From positions 4,588,001-4,652,000 of the forward strand of contig NZ_CP049257.1 in assembly GCF_011046535.1 (NCBI RefSeq): a stretch of DNA of 64,000 bases. The letters run 5' to 3'. The notes under the pieces were generated by a model. The model ran no database searches and had not been told where the DNA came from. It was given only the letters and a program-made list of their open reading frames with translations. The translations under genes were made by a program, and so were the position numbers. Source of the DNA: Nocardioides anomalus. GTDB taxonomy: Bacteria; Actinomycetota; Actinomycetes; Propionibacteriales; Nocardioidaceae. Shown here in pieces: positions 38,124 through 46,120 of this stretch. The first letter of the stretch is position 1. Each line of letters opens with the position of its first letter.

Positions 38124-39409
38124 GAGCCCGACTCCGGCTTCATCTCCTGGGCCAGGCCGTCGACGGTCTTGCGGGCATCGGCCAGGCTGCTGGCGTCGAT
38201 GCCGTCGCGGACCTGGTCGGCCTGGAAGTCCGAGAGTCGGTCGAGGGTGACGTTGCTCGACTCGTAGGGGTGGGAGAGCTCGACGCCGGGCAGGGAGGTG
38301 TCCACACCGCGGTAGATGACGACGGTGCCGCCGCGCTCGCCGACGTAGTACTGGTCCTGGCTCCACGACCACGCCGCGGCGGCCAGGATCCACAGGGCAC
38401 CGACGGCGACGGCGAGGGCCAGCAGCCGGCTCAGCCAGGTGTAGCGACTCGGCGGGCGGGGGGCGTAGCGCACCGCCTCGGGGTCGCTGGTGGCCGGGAT
38501 CGGGTCGCTCGAGATGGCGAAGCCGACCTCGCTCGGGATCTCGGCGCGGACCGGCTCGAGCTCGCCGGTGTCGCCAGCGCGGTGCCCGCGGAACAGGCTG
38601 CGGCCCTGGGCCGGGCGTCGCCGCGCCTTCATCTCCGCGGCCGCGCCGACCAGGAGCGGGGGACTGGGCGGGTCGTCCGGCGAACCGTCCACGACATCGG
38701 CGACCAGGCAGGTCACGTTGTCGGAGCTGCCGGCCTCGAGGCTGGCGCGGACCAGCTCCACCGCGGCGAAGTCGGCCGAGCCGCTGGAGAGGATGTCGGC
38801 CAGCCGGCCGGCGTCGAGCACGCCGCTGGCGCCGTCGCTGCACAGCAGCAGCCGGTCGCCGGTCTTGAGCTCGATGACGAACAGGTCCGGCTCGAGGTCG
38901 TGGATGCCGTCGAGCGCACGCAGGATGAGGTTGCGGTGCGGGTGGACCCGCGCCTCCTCCTCGGTGATGCGGCCCTCGTCGATGAGGGTCTGCACGAAGG
39001 TGTGGTCGTTGGTGAGCTGGCTGATCTCGCCGTCGCGGAAGAGGTACGCGCGGCTGTCGCCCACGTGCCCCATGGCCACCCGCTGGCCGTCGAAGAGCGC
39101 CAGCGTCGCGGTGGTGCTGGTGCCGTCGAGGCTGGGGTCCTGGTCGACGAGCTCGGCGATCTTGTCGTGCGCGCGGTGCAGCGCGGTGTTGACCAGGCCG
39201 AGCAGGTCGGCCTCGCCGGTGTCGGGGGGCGGCGGCTGCTCGTCGAGCTGGCGCAGCTGGATGATCGCCGTGCTGCTGGCCACGTCGCCGCGGGCCGCGC
39301 CGCCCACCCCGTCGCAGACGGCGACGAGGTGCGGTCCGACGTACCCCGAGTCCTGGTTGTCCTTGCGGACCCGCCCCACGTCGGAGATCGCGGAGTAGTC
39401 CAGCCTCAT
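38120..39409 (-). CDS. pstP: PP2C-family Ser/Thr phosphatase PstP
   Basis: A 429-residue phosphatase that reverses PknA/PknB phosphorylation. The catalytic domain shows SDVGRVRKDNQDS, VCDGVGG, GHVGDSRAYLFRDG, LLLCSDGASGV and GSSDNVTCLV; the aspartates bind two or three metals. A membrane helix (LLALAVAVGALWILAAAAWSW) follows a linker and leads to an outer domain of about 90 residues. ATG 39409 overlaps the fhaB stop. Same topology as mycobacterial PstP. Confidence 0.96.
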   Translation of the reverse strand: MRLDYSAISDVGRVRKDNQDSGYVGPHLVAVCDGVGGAARGDVASSTAIIQLRQLDEQPPPPDTGEADLLGLVNTALHRAHDKIAELVDQDPSLDGTSTTATLALFDGQRVAMGHVGDSRAYLFRDGEISQLTNDHTFVQTLIDEGRITEEEARVHPHRNLILRALDGIHDLEPDLFVIELKTGDRLLLCSDGASGVLDAGRLADILSSGSADFAAVELVRASLEAGSSDNVTCLVADVVDGSPDDPPSPPLLVGAAAEMKARRRPAQGRSLFRGHRAGDTGELEPVRAEIPSEVGFAISSDPIPATSDPEAVRYAPRPPSRYTWLSRLLALAVAVGALWILAAAAWSWSQDQYYVGERGGTVVIYRGVDTSLPGVELSHPYESSNVTLDRLSDFQADQVRDGIDASSLADARKTVDGLAQEMKPESGS

Positions 39410-39885
39410 TTCCTGAGCTCGATGATCGTCTTGCCGACGCGCACCTGGGTGCCGAGCGTGATGGTCGTCGGCTGGGTGATGCGCACCGTGCCGATGTAGG
39501 TGCCGTTGGTCGAGCCGAGGTCCTCGACGAACCACTGGTCGCCGCTCGCCGCGATCCGCGCGTGGCGGGTGCTGACGTAGTCGTCGTCGAGGCGGATGCC
39601 CGCGTCGCTGCCGCGGCCGATGAGGATCGGTGCCTGGTCGAGCTCGGCGCGCTGGCCGGCGTTGCTGCCCTCGGTCACCACCACGTGGGTCGGGCTGCCG
39701 CGGCGCTTGGTCGGCTCGCGCTTCTTCGCGCTGCGGCGCTCGCGGCGCGCCTCGGCCCCGCGCGCGGCCTCCGGCACCCGCGCGCCGAACATGTCGCTGC
39801 GGATCACCGAGATCGCGCTGAGCACGAAGATCCACAGGATCGCCAGGAAGGCGACCCTGATCAGGAAGAGGGTGAGCTCAGACAA
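39406..39885 (-). CDS. fhaB: FHA-domain membrane protein (FhaB/FipA)
   Basis: A 159-residue protein with an N-terminal membrane helix (LTLFLIRVAFLAILWIFVLSAISV) and a basic linker. The C-terminal FHA domain (LIGRGSDAGIRLDDDYVSTRHARI...DLGSTNGTYIG) binds phosphothreonine. GRGSD, STRHA and STNGT are the canonical FHA residues. It links PknA/PknB signals to division proteins. The start is TTG at 39885, overlapping fhaA by eight bases. Confidence 0.95.
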   Translation of the reverse strand: MSELTLFLIRVAFLAILWIFVLSAISVIRSDMFGARVPEAARGAEARRERRSAKKREPTKRRGSPTHVVVTEGSNAGQRAELDQAPILIGRGSDAGIRLDDDYVSTRHARIAASGDQWFVEDLGSTNGTYIGTVRITQPTTITLGTQVRVGKTIIELRK

Positions 39886-40636
39886 ACGGACCCTCGCCCC
39901 CGCCGTCCTCGTCCTCGAGCACCCGCACCGTCATCGTGGTGTTGCCGACGCGCACCTCGCTGCCGTCGCGCACGCCTGCCCGCGTCACCTTGTGCCCGTC
40001 GACGAGCATCCCGTTGGTCGAGCCCAGGTCGCGCACCTCGATGTGCGGCGTCTCGCTGGCCCGGCCGTCGCTGGCCGAGCCCCGGGCGATCTGCACGTCG
40101 AACTCGATGTGGCGGCGGCTCACGCCCGGGTCGTTGATCCGGATGTCGGCCTCGGTCCCGCGGCCCACCACCACCCCGGGCGGCTGCAGCGGGTGGGTCG
40201 TGCCGTTGATCTCCAGCACCGCCCGCGCCCGGCGCACCTGGGTGAAGGTGGCGTTGCTCTGCACCCGCGCCGCCGCCTTGCTCCGGATCCGGAACCGGCC
40301 GGTCGTCAGGTCCTCGGCCTTCTCGAACTCGATGGCGATCGGCCCCGGGAAGACGTAGCCCTGGGTCTCCGCGTGCTCCTGCACCTGGTGGACCAGCTCG
40401 TCGGCCAGCGCGCTGTCGTACGGCGCCAGCCGGTCCAGGTCCACCTGCGACAGCTCGACGTGGAAGTCGTTGGGCACCATCCGCCGCTCGCGCGAGAGGA
40501 TCTGCGCGTTGTTGTCGCACTCGCGCTGCAGCGCCGCCGCGATCTCCACCGGCTGCACCGCGCTCCGGAAGGCCCGCGCGAAGGCGCCGGAGATCATGCT
40601 CTCCAGCCGCTGCTCGAACCGCTGCAGCCCGCCCAC
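39878..40636 (-). CDS. fhaA: FHA-domain protein FhaA (DUF3662-FHA)
   Basis: A 252-residue soluble protein. The N-terminal DUF3662 domain (residues 1-120) begins MGGLQRFEQRLESMISGAFARAFRSAVQPVEIAAALQRECD. The C-terminal FHA domain has VVVGRGTEADIRINDPGVSRRHIEF and DLGSTNGMLVDG. FhaA binds phosphorylated PknB targets such as MviN/MurJ. GTG 40636 follows a GGAAGGAGG ribosome site. It is the first gene of the leftward seven-gene operon fhaA-fhaB-pstP-rodA-pbpA-pknA-pknB. Confidence 0.95.
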   Translation of the reverse strand: MGGLQRFEQRLESMISGAFARAFRSAVQPVEIAAALQRECDNNAQILSRERRMVPNDFHVELSQVDLDRLAPYDSALADELVHQVQEHAETQGYVFPGPIAIEFEKAEDLTTGRFRIRSKAAARVQSNATFTQVRRARAVLEINGTTHPLQPPGVVVGRGTEADIRINDPGVSRRHIEFDVQIARGSASDGRASETPHIEVRDLGSTNGMLVDGHKVTRAGVRDGSEVRVGNTTMTVRVLEDEDGGGEGPFV

Positions 40637-40773
40637 GTCGCCTCCTTCCTCACGGCACACCAACCAGCCGCTCCGGCCGGCGGGTCGCCACGACTGTATC
40701 GGTGTACCCACTCGCTGAGGGGGGACGCCGGGGCCGCCCGTGCGGTTCTCGTCACCGTCCGGTGGGCCGCCTT

Positions 40774-40803
40774 TTGGTCGCCCTCCGCCGCCTGGGCTAA
40801 CCT
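40774..40803 (+). promoter_or_regulatory. tRNA-Leu promoter
   Basis: TTGGTC (40774-40779), an 18-base spacer and TAACCT (40798-40803) sit 14 bases before the mature tRNA 5' end. Spacing and position fit a housekeeping-sigma promoter. Confidence 0.5.
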
Positions 40804-40817
40804 TGCTCCCGCTTCAC

Positions 40818-40904
40818 GCGCGAGTGGCGGAACAGGCAGACGCGCACGGTTCAGGTCCGTGTGCCCGAAAGGGCGTGGGGGTTCAACTCCCCCCTCGCGC
40901 ACCA
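40818..40904 (+). tRNA. leuT: tRNA-Leu (CAG anticodon)
   Basis: A class II tRNA with a long variable arm. The acceptor GCGCGAG pairs with CTCGCGC. The anticodon loop GTTCAGG presents CAG. The variable arm region is GTGCCCGAAAGGGCGT, and the T-arm contains GGGTTCAACTCC. Discriminator A is at 40901 and the CCA end is encoded at 40902-40904, unlike the two other tRNAs here. Confidence 0.97.
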
Positions 40905-40912
40905 CGTGACGC

Positions 40913-40949
40913 AGGGCCCCCGGTCTGGTCGAACCAGGTCGGGGGCCCT
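40913..40949. terminator. strong bidirectional hairpin terminator
   Basis: A 16-bp stem, AGGGCCCCCGG... with ...GGGGGCCCT, allowing two G-T pairs, closes a TCGAA loop. It follows tRNA-Leu by 8 bases and faces the end of the phosphotransferase gene. It lacks a T-run. Confidence 0.8.
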
Positions 40950-40990
40950 CCGCCTGTCCGAGGTCTGTCCGCGGCCCCGGGCCCGGCGCC

Positions 40991-41902
40991 TCAGCGCAGG
41001 TCGACGCCGACCTCGGCGGCGACGGCCTCGACCATCGCGGTGAGCCTGGCGGTACGCCGCGGCAGCTGGTCGCCGTAGTGCGCGATGGTCAGCAGCCCCG
41101 GCCCGGCGAAGGCCCAGGCCCGGGCGCGGGACCAGGTGGCGGCGTCGGCGCCGGCCGCCGCGCGGAGCGTCTCGCGGGCCGGGGCGTCGAACAGGCTCCA
41201 GGCGTAGAGCAGGTCGACCGAGCGGTCGCCGACGCCGAGGCTGCCGAAGTCGATGACGCCGGCGAGGTGGCCGTCGGGCCGGACCAGGAGGTTCTCGGCG
41301 GAGAGGTCGGTGTGCACCCAGCACGCGGGCGTGGTGGCTGCGGGTACGTCGCGCAGCAGCCCCCAGGCCCGGCGCACCCGGGCGGGGTCGAAGAGGTCGC
41401 TGAGGCCGTCGGCGGCCTCGTCGACCCAGGCGTCGGCGGTCGCGGTGACCGGCTCGCCGCAGCGGTAGCCCCACTCCTGCGCACCGCTGGTCAGGCCGGC
41501 GGTGTCCAGCGCGTGCAGCCCCTGGAGGAACGCGCCCAGGTCCGTGGCCAGGGCCTGCTGCTGCGAGGCGTCGAGGTCGCCGAGCGGGTCGCCGGGGACC
41601 CAGGTCACCACGGCCCAGGGGTGGGGGAACAGGTCGGAGGCCCGACCGGTGAAGACGACCTCGGGCACCGGGGCGGGCAGCAGGGGGCCGAGTCGCGGCA
41701 GCCAGGCGACCTCCTTGCGCAGGTCGGCGGCGTACTCGGTCGAGCGCGGGAGCCGGACGGCGTACGCCTCACCCAGCCGGACGACCGTGTTGCTGCTGCC
41801 GGAGCCCTCGGCCGGACGCACCGGCAGGTCGGCCAGGTGCGGCGCCTGCTCCCGCAGCAGTGCGGTCACGCGCTCCGCGTCGGTGTCGGGGCCTGCGGTC
41901 AA
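40991..41902 (-). CDS. aminoglycoside phosphotransferase (APH)-family kinase-like protein
   Basis: A 303-residue protein with the APH fold. Catalytic loop CWVHTDLSAENLLV (H-x-D-x-x-x-x-N) and metal-binding IDFGSLGVGDRSVDL are clear. The P-loop region is EGSGSSNTVVRLGEAYAVRLPR. Such proteins phosphorylate diverse small molecules; sequence does not reveal whether an antibiotic, sugar or homoserine is the substrate. The TTG start overlaps the stop of a small cysteine-rich gene, suggesting co-expression. Confidence 0.88.
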   Translation of the reverse strand: MTAGPDTDAERVTALLREQAPHLADLPVRPAEGSGSSNTVVRLGEAYAVRLPRSTEYAADLRKEVAWLPRLGPLLPAPVPEVVFTGRASDLFPHPWAVVTWVPGDPLGDLDASQQQALATDLGAFLQGLHALDTAGLTSGAQEWGYRCGEPVTATADAWVDEAADGLSDLFDPARVRRAWGLLRDVPAATTPACWVHTDLSAENLLVRPDGHLAGVIDFGSLGVGDRSVDLLYAWSLFDAPARETLRAAAGADAATWSRARAWAFAGPGLLTIAHYGDQLPRRTARLTAMVEAVAAEVGVDLR

Positions 41903-42075
41903 CGGCCGTCGTGGAAGCGGTCGGTGCAGGCGCAGCGGCCGCCGGTGATGGCGGTCAGGCAGCGGCGGGACTCGCGCTCGCCGGTGAGGCGGCGCAGGCG
42001 CTCGGTGAGGCGGACGGGCCGGCGGGCGGTGTGGCCGCAGCGCGTGCAGGTGCTGGTCGAGGTCCCCGAGCTCAC
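41899..42075 (-). CDS. 58-residue cysteine-rich small protein (putative zinc ribbon)
   Basis: A GTG at 42075 opens MSSGTSTSTCTRCGHTARRPVRLTERLRRLTGERESRRCLTAITGGRCACTDRFHDGR, ending in TGA at 41899-41901. Cysteines C10, C13, C39, C48 and C50 form a CxxC ... C ... CxC pattern suited to zinc. The protein is basic. Its stop overlaps the TTG start of the phosphotransferase. I do not recognise the family; nucleic-acid or partner binding is possible. Confidence 0.6.
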   Translation of the reverse strand: MSSGTSTSTCTRCGHTARRPVRLTERLRRLTGERESRRCLTAITGGRCACTDRFHDGR

Positions 42076-42130
42076 GAGCCCGGGAGCCTAACCCGGGTCA
42101 GGTCCACCTGTCGCCACCTAGGCTCGCCGG

Positions 42131-43048
42131 GTGTCGGGCGTCTTCGCGGGGTTCGCGACCATCGCGGTGGTGATCGGGCTCGGCATGCTGCTCGCGCACA
42201 CGCGGGTGGTCGACGCCAACGGGCAGCGGGTGCTGTCGGCGGTGGCGTTCTACCTGGCCTCGCCCGCGCTGCTCTTCGTGACGCTGCTGGGGAGCGACCT
42301 GGGCCGGGTGTTCTCGCTGAACGTCGTCGCGATCGTGGCCGGGGTGGCGGCGACGGGCGCGGTGACCCTCGTGGTGGCGCGGGTACGCCGTGAGGACGTG
42401 GGCCGCAGCGTCATCGCGACGCTGTGCTCGTCGTACTGCAACGCGGGCAACCTCGGGCTGCCCATCGCGGCGTACGTCCTCGGCGACGCGGCGCTGATCG
42501 CGCCGGTGCTGCTGCTGCAGCTGCTGGTGCTCCAGCCGCTCGCGCTCACGGCGCTGGACGTGGCGGTGAGCCCGGTGCGGCTGCCGCTGGGCCGGGTGCT
42601 GACCCGGCCGCTGCGCAACCCGATCACGGTCGGCAGCCTGCTCGGGCTGCTCGTGGCCCTGAGCGGCGTGGCGCTGCCGGACGCGGTGGTCGACCCGCTG
42701 GCCCTGGTGGGCGGGATGGCGGTGCCGGCGATGCTGCTGGCCTACGGCGTCAGCCTGCGGCTCGGGCCGCTGCCGGGCCGCGGCGTGTCGGCCGGCGACC
42801 TCGGGCTGGCGGTTGGGCTCAAGCTGCTGGCCCAGCCGGCGGTGGCCTACGTCGCCGGCCGGCTGCTCGGGCTGGACGACGCCGCGCTGCTCGCGGTGAC
42901 CGTCATCTCGGCCCTGCCCACGGCGCAGAACGTCTTCGTCATCGCGACGCGCTACGACCGCGGGGTGCTGCTGGCGCGCGACGCGATCTTCGTCAGCACG
43001 CTGGGGTGCGTGCCGGTGACGATCGGGGTCGTCGCGCTCCTGGCCTGA
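42131..43048 (+). CDS. AEC (auxin efflux carrier)-family transporter
   Basis: A 305-residue transporter with about ten membrane helices in two repeats. Typical motifs include YLASPALLFVTLL, SSYCNAGNLGLPIAAYVLGD (the substrate-site NxGxxGxP) and VISALPTAQNVFVIATRY near the C-terminus. AEC proteins export organic anions or related metabolites by secondary transport. TAGGCT six bases before the GTG points to a leaderless transcript. The substrate cannot be inferred. Confidence 0.92.
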   Translation: MSGVFAGFATIAVVIGLGMLLAHTRVVDANGQRVLSAVAFYLASPALLFVTLLGSDLGRVFSLNVVAIVAGVAATGAVTLVVARVRREDVGRSVIATLCSSYCNAGNLGLPIAAYVLGDAALIAPVLLLQLLVLQPLALTALDVAVSPVRLPLGRVLTRPLRNPITVGSLLGLLVALSGVALPDAVVDPLALVGGMAVPAMLLAYGVSLRLGPLPGRGVSAGDLGLAVGLKLLAQPAVAYVAGRLLGLDDAALLAVTVISALPTAQNVFVIATRYDRGVLLARDAIFVSTLGCVPVTIGVVALLA

Positions 43049-43058
43049 GGCCGGCGGA

Positions 43059-43145
43059 TCAGAAGCCGCGGCGGACGTCGCGGGGGTTGAAGTGGCGCAG
43101 GGTGTAGGCGTCGAAGCGGCGGACGAGGGTGCGGAGGTAGGTCAT
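43059..43145 (-). CDS. possible 28-residue basic peptide
   Basis: ATG at 43145 gives MTYLRTLVRRFDAYTLRHFNPRDVRRGF. A GGAGG lies only one or two bases before the ATG, an unfavourable spacing, and no relatives come to mind. An inverted repeat at 43166-43183 sits in the right place to be its operator. It could be real, a remnant or chance. Confidence 0.25.
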   Translation of the reverse strand: MTYLRTLVRRFDAYTLRHFNPRDVRRGF

Positions 43146-43165
43146 GCCTCCATGGTCGCAAGAGT

Positions 43166-43183
43166 TCTTGGAACGATCCAAGA
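43166..43183. promoter_or_regulatory. inverted repeat, LacI-like operator candidate
   Basis: TCTTGGA-ACGA-TCCAAGA is a perfect 7-bp inverted repeat around four bases, in a locally AT-richer gap. Sites of the type TTGGAxxxxTCCAA are bound by LacI-family repressors elsewhere, but no such regulator is encoded in the window. Confidence 0.4.
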
Positions 43184-43203
43184 CCTGAGTGCCATGAGTC
43201 TGG

Positions 43204-43395
43204 TCACGAGACGGGCGTCACCCCGGTGACCAGCCAGGCGTCGCCGCGGGCCCGTCGGGTGAGCACCACGAGGCGGGCGCCCATGAACACCGCGGCGAAG
43301 GCCACCCACACCGCGACCAGCCCGCCGGTGACCGTGGCCGCGAGCAGGGCGACCGGGGCGTAGACGAGCGGCTCCCGGTAGACGCCGGCGCTCAC
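43204..43395 (-). CDS. small two-helix membrane protein, unknown
   Basis: A 63-residue protein (MSAGVYREPLVYAPVALLAATVTGGLVAVWVAFAAVFMGARLVVL...). It has two closely spaced hydrophobic segments and a basic C-terminus. The GTG at 43395 overlaps the stop of the upstream membrane gene by GTGA, so both are made together. No family recognised. Confidence 0.55.
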   Translation of the reverse strand: MSAGVYREPLVYAPVALLAATVTGGLVAVWVAFAAVFMGARLVVLTRRARGDAWLVTGVTPVS

Positions 43396-43745
43396 AGGTG
43401 GACGTCGTTCAGGACCAGCACCACACCGACGATGCCGGGGACGAGGCCGAGGGCCAGCCAGGGCGAGGCGACCGTCCGCTGGTGGATGAGCAGCCCCACC
43501 GCGACGGCCACGACCCCGAAGAGCCCGCCGATGACGCAGATGCCCACGCGCCCGGTGGTGTTGTCGACGTCCATGAACAGCGCGCCGATGACCAGGCCCG
43601 CCGACAGGTGCAGGATCGTGGTGACGGCCAGGACCGAGCCCACCCACCGCTGCACGTGGGTGAAGGAGCGGTCGTTGACCTGCCGGACCGGGTTGTCCGG
43701 ATCCATCAGGTGCCGCGGCCGGCGTGGCGGGGTGGGGTCGCTCAC
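43392..43745 (-). CDS. three-helix membrane protein, unknown
   Basis: A 117-residue protein beginning MSDPTPPRRPRHLMDPDNPVRQVND. Hydrophobic segments are at about 35-60 (WVGSVLAVTTILHLSAGLVIGALF), 68-88 (VGICVIGGLFGVVAVAVGLLIH) and 95-115 (PWLALGLVPGIVGVVLVL). No catalytic motif is visible. It is divergent from the SDR gene by 42 bases and translationally coupled to the 63-residue membrane protein. Together they look like a small membrane complex of unknown purpose. Confidence 0.65.
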   Translation of the reverse strand: MSDPTPPRRPRHLMDPDNPVRQVNDRSFTHVQRWVGSVLAVTTILHLSAGLVIGALFMDVDNTTGRVGICVIGGLFGVVAVAVGLLIHQRTVASPWLALGLVPGIVGVVLVLNDVHL

Positions 43746-43787
43746 GCCCCCATGGTCTCCGACCAGGGGTGGGGTACACCCATCGAC

Positions 43788-44758
43788 ATGGACGTGACCT
43801 CGCTCATCGACGCCGCGCTCGACCGCTCGGTGGTGCTCGGCTACAGCCGCGTGGGCTCCGGGCTGCGGCGCCGCTGGTGGCCCGCCGACCCCGAGCCGGG
43901 CGCGTTGGCGGGCCGCCGGGTGCTGGTCACCGGCGCGACCTCGGGCATCGGCGAGGCCATGGGCCGGTCCTTCGCCGACCTCGGGGCCACCGTCCACCTG
44001 CTCGGCCGGAACGCCGCCAAGCTGGCCGGCGTGGCCCGGGAGCTGCGGCTCGCCGTACCCACCGCCGAGGTCGTCGAGGAGGTCTGCGACGTCTCCGACC
44101 TCGACGCCGTCCGCGCCTGGGCACCCGCCTTCGCCGCGCGCGTCGGCGCGCTGCACGGCGTGGTCCACAACGCCGGCACCATGACCTCGTCGCGCGAGGA
44201 GAGCGCCCAGGGCCACGAGCTGACCCTGGCCACCCACGTCCTCGGACCGCACCTGCTCACCACGCTGCTCCTCGACGCGCTGCGGGCCGGCCCGGCCAGC
44301 GTGGTGTGGATGAGCTCCGGCGGGATGTACGGCGCGCGGTTGCGCGACGACCCCGACGCGATCGAGTACCGCGACGGCACGTTCAACGGCGTCCAGGCCT
44401 ACGCCCGCACCAAGCGGATGCAGGTGGTCCTGGCCGACGCCTGGGCGCGGCACTTGGTCGGCACCGGCGTGCTCGTCGAGAGCATGCACCCCGGCTGGGT
44501 CGAGACCCCCGGCGTGGCCACCCACCTGCCGACCTTCCGCCGGGTCACCGGGCCGGTCCTGCGCGACGCGGCGGACGGCGCCGACACCGCGGTCTGGCTG
44601 GTCGCCACCCGGCCGGCCTCCACGAGCCCGCACTCTGGCACGACCGCGCCCAGCGGCCGACCACGCTGGCCTGGCAGTGCGAGGCCGACCCGGCCGCCGT
44701 ACGCCGGTTCCTGGGCTACGTCACCAGCACCACCGCCACCTCTGGTCCCGTCGGGTAG
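43788..44758 (+). CDS. short-chain dehydrogenase/reductase, apparent -1 frameshift near the C-terminus
   Basis: An SDR of about 323 residues once repaired. The cofactor motif is VLVTGATSGIGEAMGRSF, NAG (HNAGTM) follows, and the catalytic set includes S (WMSSGG) and YxxxK (YARTKRM). From 43788 the frame reads normally to VWLVATRP, then continues as unconserved sequence into the next gene. The expected C-terminus (GLHEPALWHDRAQRPTTLAWQCEADPAAVRRFLGYV) is in the neighbouring frame, ending in TAG at 44758. Restoring one G in 44611-44617 (CCGGCC to CCGGGCC) rejoins them. Either a sequencing error or a recent lesion. It resembles DHRS12-type SDRs. Confidence 0.75.
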
Positions 44759-44786
44759 TACGAAACTGGCGGAATCGGGTCGAGGC

Positions 44787-44828
44787 CCGTACTCCAAGCG
44801 TGAGTTTCACCGGCCGGCCGGTGAAACT
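44787..44828. repeat. dispersed palindromic repeat, copy 2 (split-parS-like)
   Basis: A 42-base unit differing from 30436-30477 at one position. It contains AGTTTCAC (44803-44810), spacer CGGCCGGCCG and GTGAAACT (44821-44828). Beyond the ACT the copies diverge: the right outer arm (CAC at copy 1) is GGA here, so this palindrome is shorter. It lies between the SDR stop and the nitroreductase start, both rightward. Confidence 0.9.
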
Positions 44829-44861
44829 GGACTCTGGCACCCCGCTGCCAGACTCGGCCCC

Positions 44862-45482
44862 ATGAGCGAGCGGGAGCCTGAGGGGAGCCAGGCGGGGCTG
44901 GCCGAGCCGATGCGCTCCCGCTGGAGCCCGAGCGTCTTCGACGACACCCACGAGCTGTCGCCGGACGAGCTGCGGCTGATGCTGACCGCCGCGCAGTGGG
45001 CGCCGAGCTGCGGCAACGCCCAACCCGCGGCGTTCGTCGTGTGCGAGCGTGGGAGCGCCAGCCACGCGGTGCTGGTGCGCCACCTCTCGCGCGGCAACGC
45101 CGGCTGGGTGCCGCGGGCCTCCGCGGTGTTCGTGGTGACCGCCCAGGTCGCGCCCGACGAGGAGGGTGAGGGCGGGTACAAGCCCTTCCACGCCGAGTAC
45201 GACGCCGGCCAGGCGGCGGCCCACCTCACGCTCCAGGCGCGCGCCATGGGGCTGCACGCGCACCAGTTCGCCGGCTTCGACAAGGAGGCGCTCGCGGCCG
45301 GGCTCGGCGTGCCGGCGTACGTCAAGGTCATGGCCGGCATCGCGGTCGGTGTGCTGGGCGACCCGGCCGACGTGCCCGAGCGGGACCGGGAACGGGAGGG
45401 CCGGGCCAGGCGCCGGCGCCCGTTGCGCGAGACCGCCCACGGCGCCCGGTGGGGCGTGCCCTGGCGGGGCGCGGACGGGTGA
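44862..45482 (+). CDS. nitroreductase family protein
   Basis: A 206-residue FMN-dependent oxidoreductase. Family features are MRSRWSPSVFDDTHELSPDELRLMLTAAQWAPSCGNAQPAAFVVCE (FMN phosphate contact with the R-S-x-R region and the AxxAPSxGNxQP motif) and GLHAHQFAGFDKEALAAGLGVPAYVKVMAGIAVG toward the end. The ATG at 44862 is 33 bases after the palindromic repeat. Family members reduce nitro compounds, quinones or enoates. The stop overlaps the next start by GTGA. Confidence 0.9.
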   Translation: MSEREPEGSQAGLAEPMRSRWSPSVFDDTHELSPDELRLMLTAAQWAPSCGNAQPAAFVVCERGSASHAVLVRHLSRGNAGWVPRASAVFVVTAQVAPDEEGEGGYKPFHAEYDAGQAAAHLTLQARAMGLHAHQFAGFDKEALAAGLGVPAYVKVMAGIAVGVLGDPADVPERDREREGRARRRRPLRETAHGARWGVPWRGADG

Positions 45483-46120
45483 GGGGCAAGCTGCTCCTCG
45501 TCCTGCTGGTCGTGGTGATGGTCAACCTGCCGTTCGTGCACAGCCGCTGGCAGGAGCACCGCCTCGACCAGGACGGCGTGGACGTGACCGCCGACGTGAC
45601 CGACCACGCCGAGGACGGGCGCTTCCTCACCTTCGCGGTCCCCGCGCGCGGCGACCAGCCGGCCTTCGGCGGCACCGTGCCGGTCGAGGAGTCGGCGTAC
45701 GACGACGCGGTGGCCCGCGGGACGACGACGGTGCGCGTGCTGCCCGGCTCGACCACGGTCTGGGAGGTCGCAGGCGAGGCGCGCGGCGGCGTGGGGCTGG
45801 TCATCACGGTGGTCGCCGACGTGTTCCTGCTCGTGCTGGTGCTGCTCCTGCTGCGATTCGGCTCCCGCCTGCGCCAGGACATGGTCCTGGTGGCCACCGA
45901 GGACCTCGAGCGGTGTCCGCCGGGCTCGGTGCTCGACCAGGTCGACGGGCTCCGGTTCGTGGTGTGCGGCGAGGTGGAGACGATCGAGGACGACGCGGTG
46001 GTGCTCGACCTGGGCGACCGGCGGGTGCGCGTGCTGCTCGACGGGCACCACAACCCGGCCGGTCACCAGCAGCCGGTCCGGGCGACCGGGACGCTGCGGA
46101 CCTATCCTTCGTCCTCGTGA
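45479..46120 (+). CDS. two-helix membrane protein of unknown function
   Basis: A 213-residue protein with an N-terminal helix (GKLLLVLLVVVMVNLPFVHSRW) and an outer segment of about 80 residues. A second helix (GLVITVVADVFLLVLVLLLLRFG) leads to a cytoplasmic, beta-rich C-terminal domain (DLGDRRVRVLLDGHHNP). The layout, a thin membrane anchor with domains on both sides, resembles DUF3592-like proteins, but I cannot confirm it. It overlaps the genes before and after by four bases each, so translation is coupled. Confidence 0.6.
   Translation: MRGKLLLVLLVVVMVNLPFVHSRWQEHRLDQDGVDVTADVTDHAEDGRFLTFAVPARGDQPAFGGTVPVEESAYDDAVARGTTTVRVLPGSTTVWEVAGEARGGVGLVITVVADVFLLVLVLLLLRFGSRLRQDMVLVATEDLERCPPGSVLDQVDGLRFVVCGEVETIEDDAVVLDLGDRRVRVLLDGHHNPAGHQQPVRATGTLRTYPSSS

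Noticed and set aside
40818..40949. tRNA-Leu as an integration (att) site
   Set aside because: No integrase, no repeated tRNA 3' end and no foreign-looking island beside it.
41078..42091. + strand open frame over the phosphotransferase gene
   Set aside because: Repetitive Gly/Gln/Arg/Val product with no domain; the APH motifs are on the - strand.
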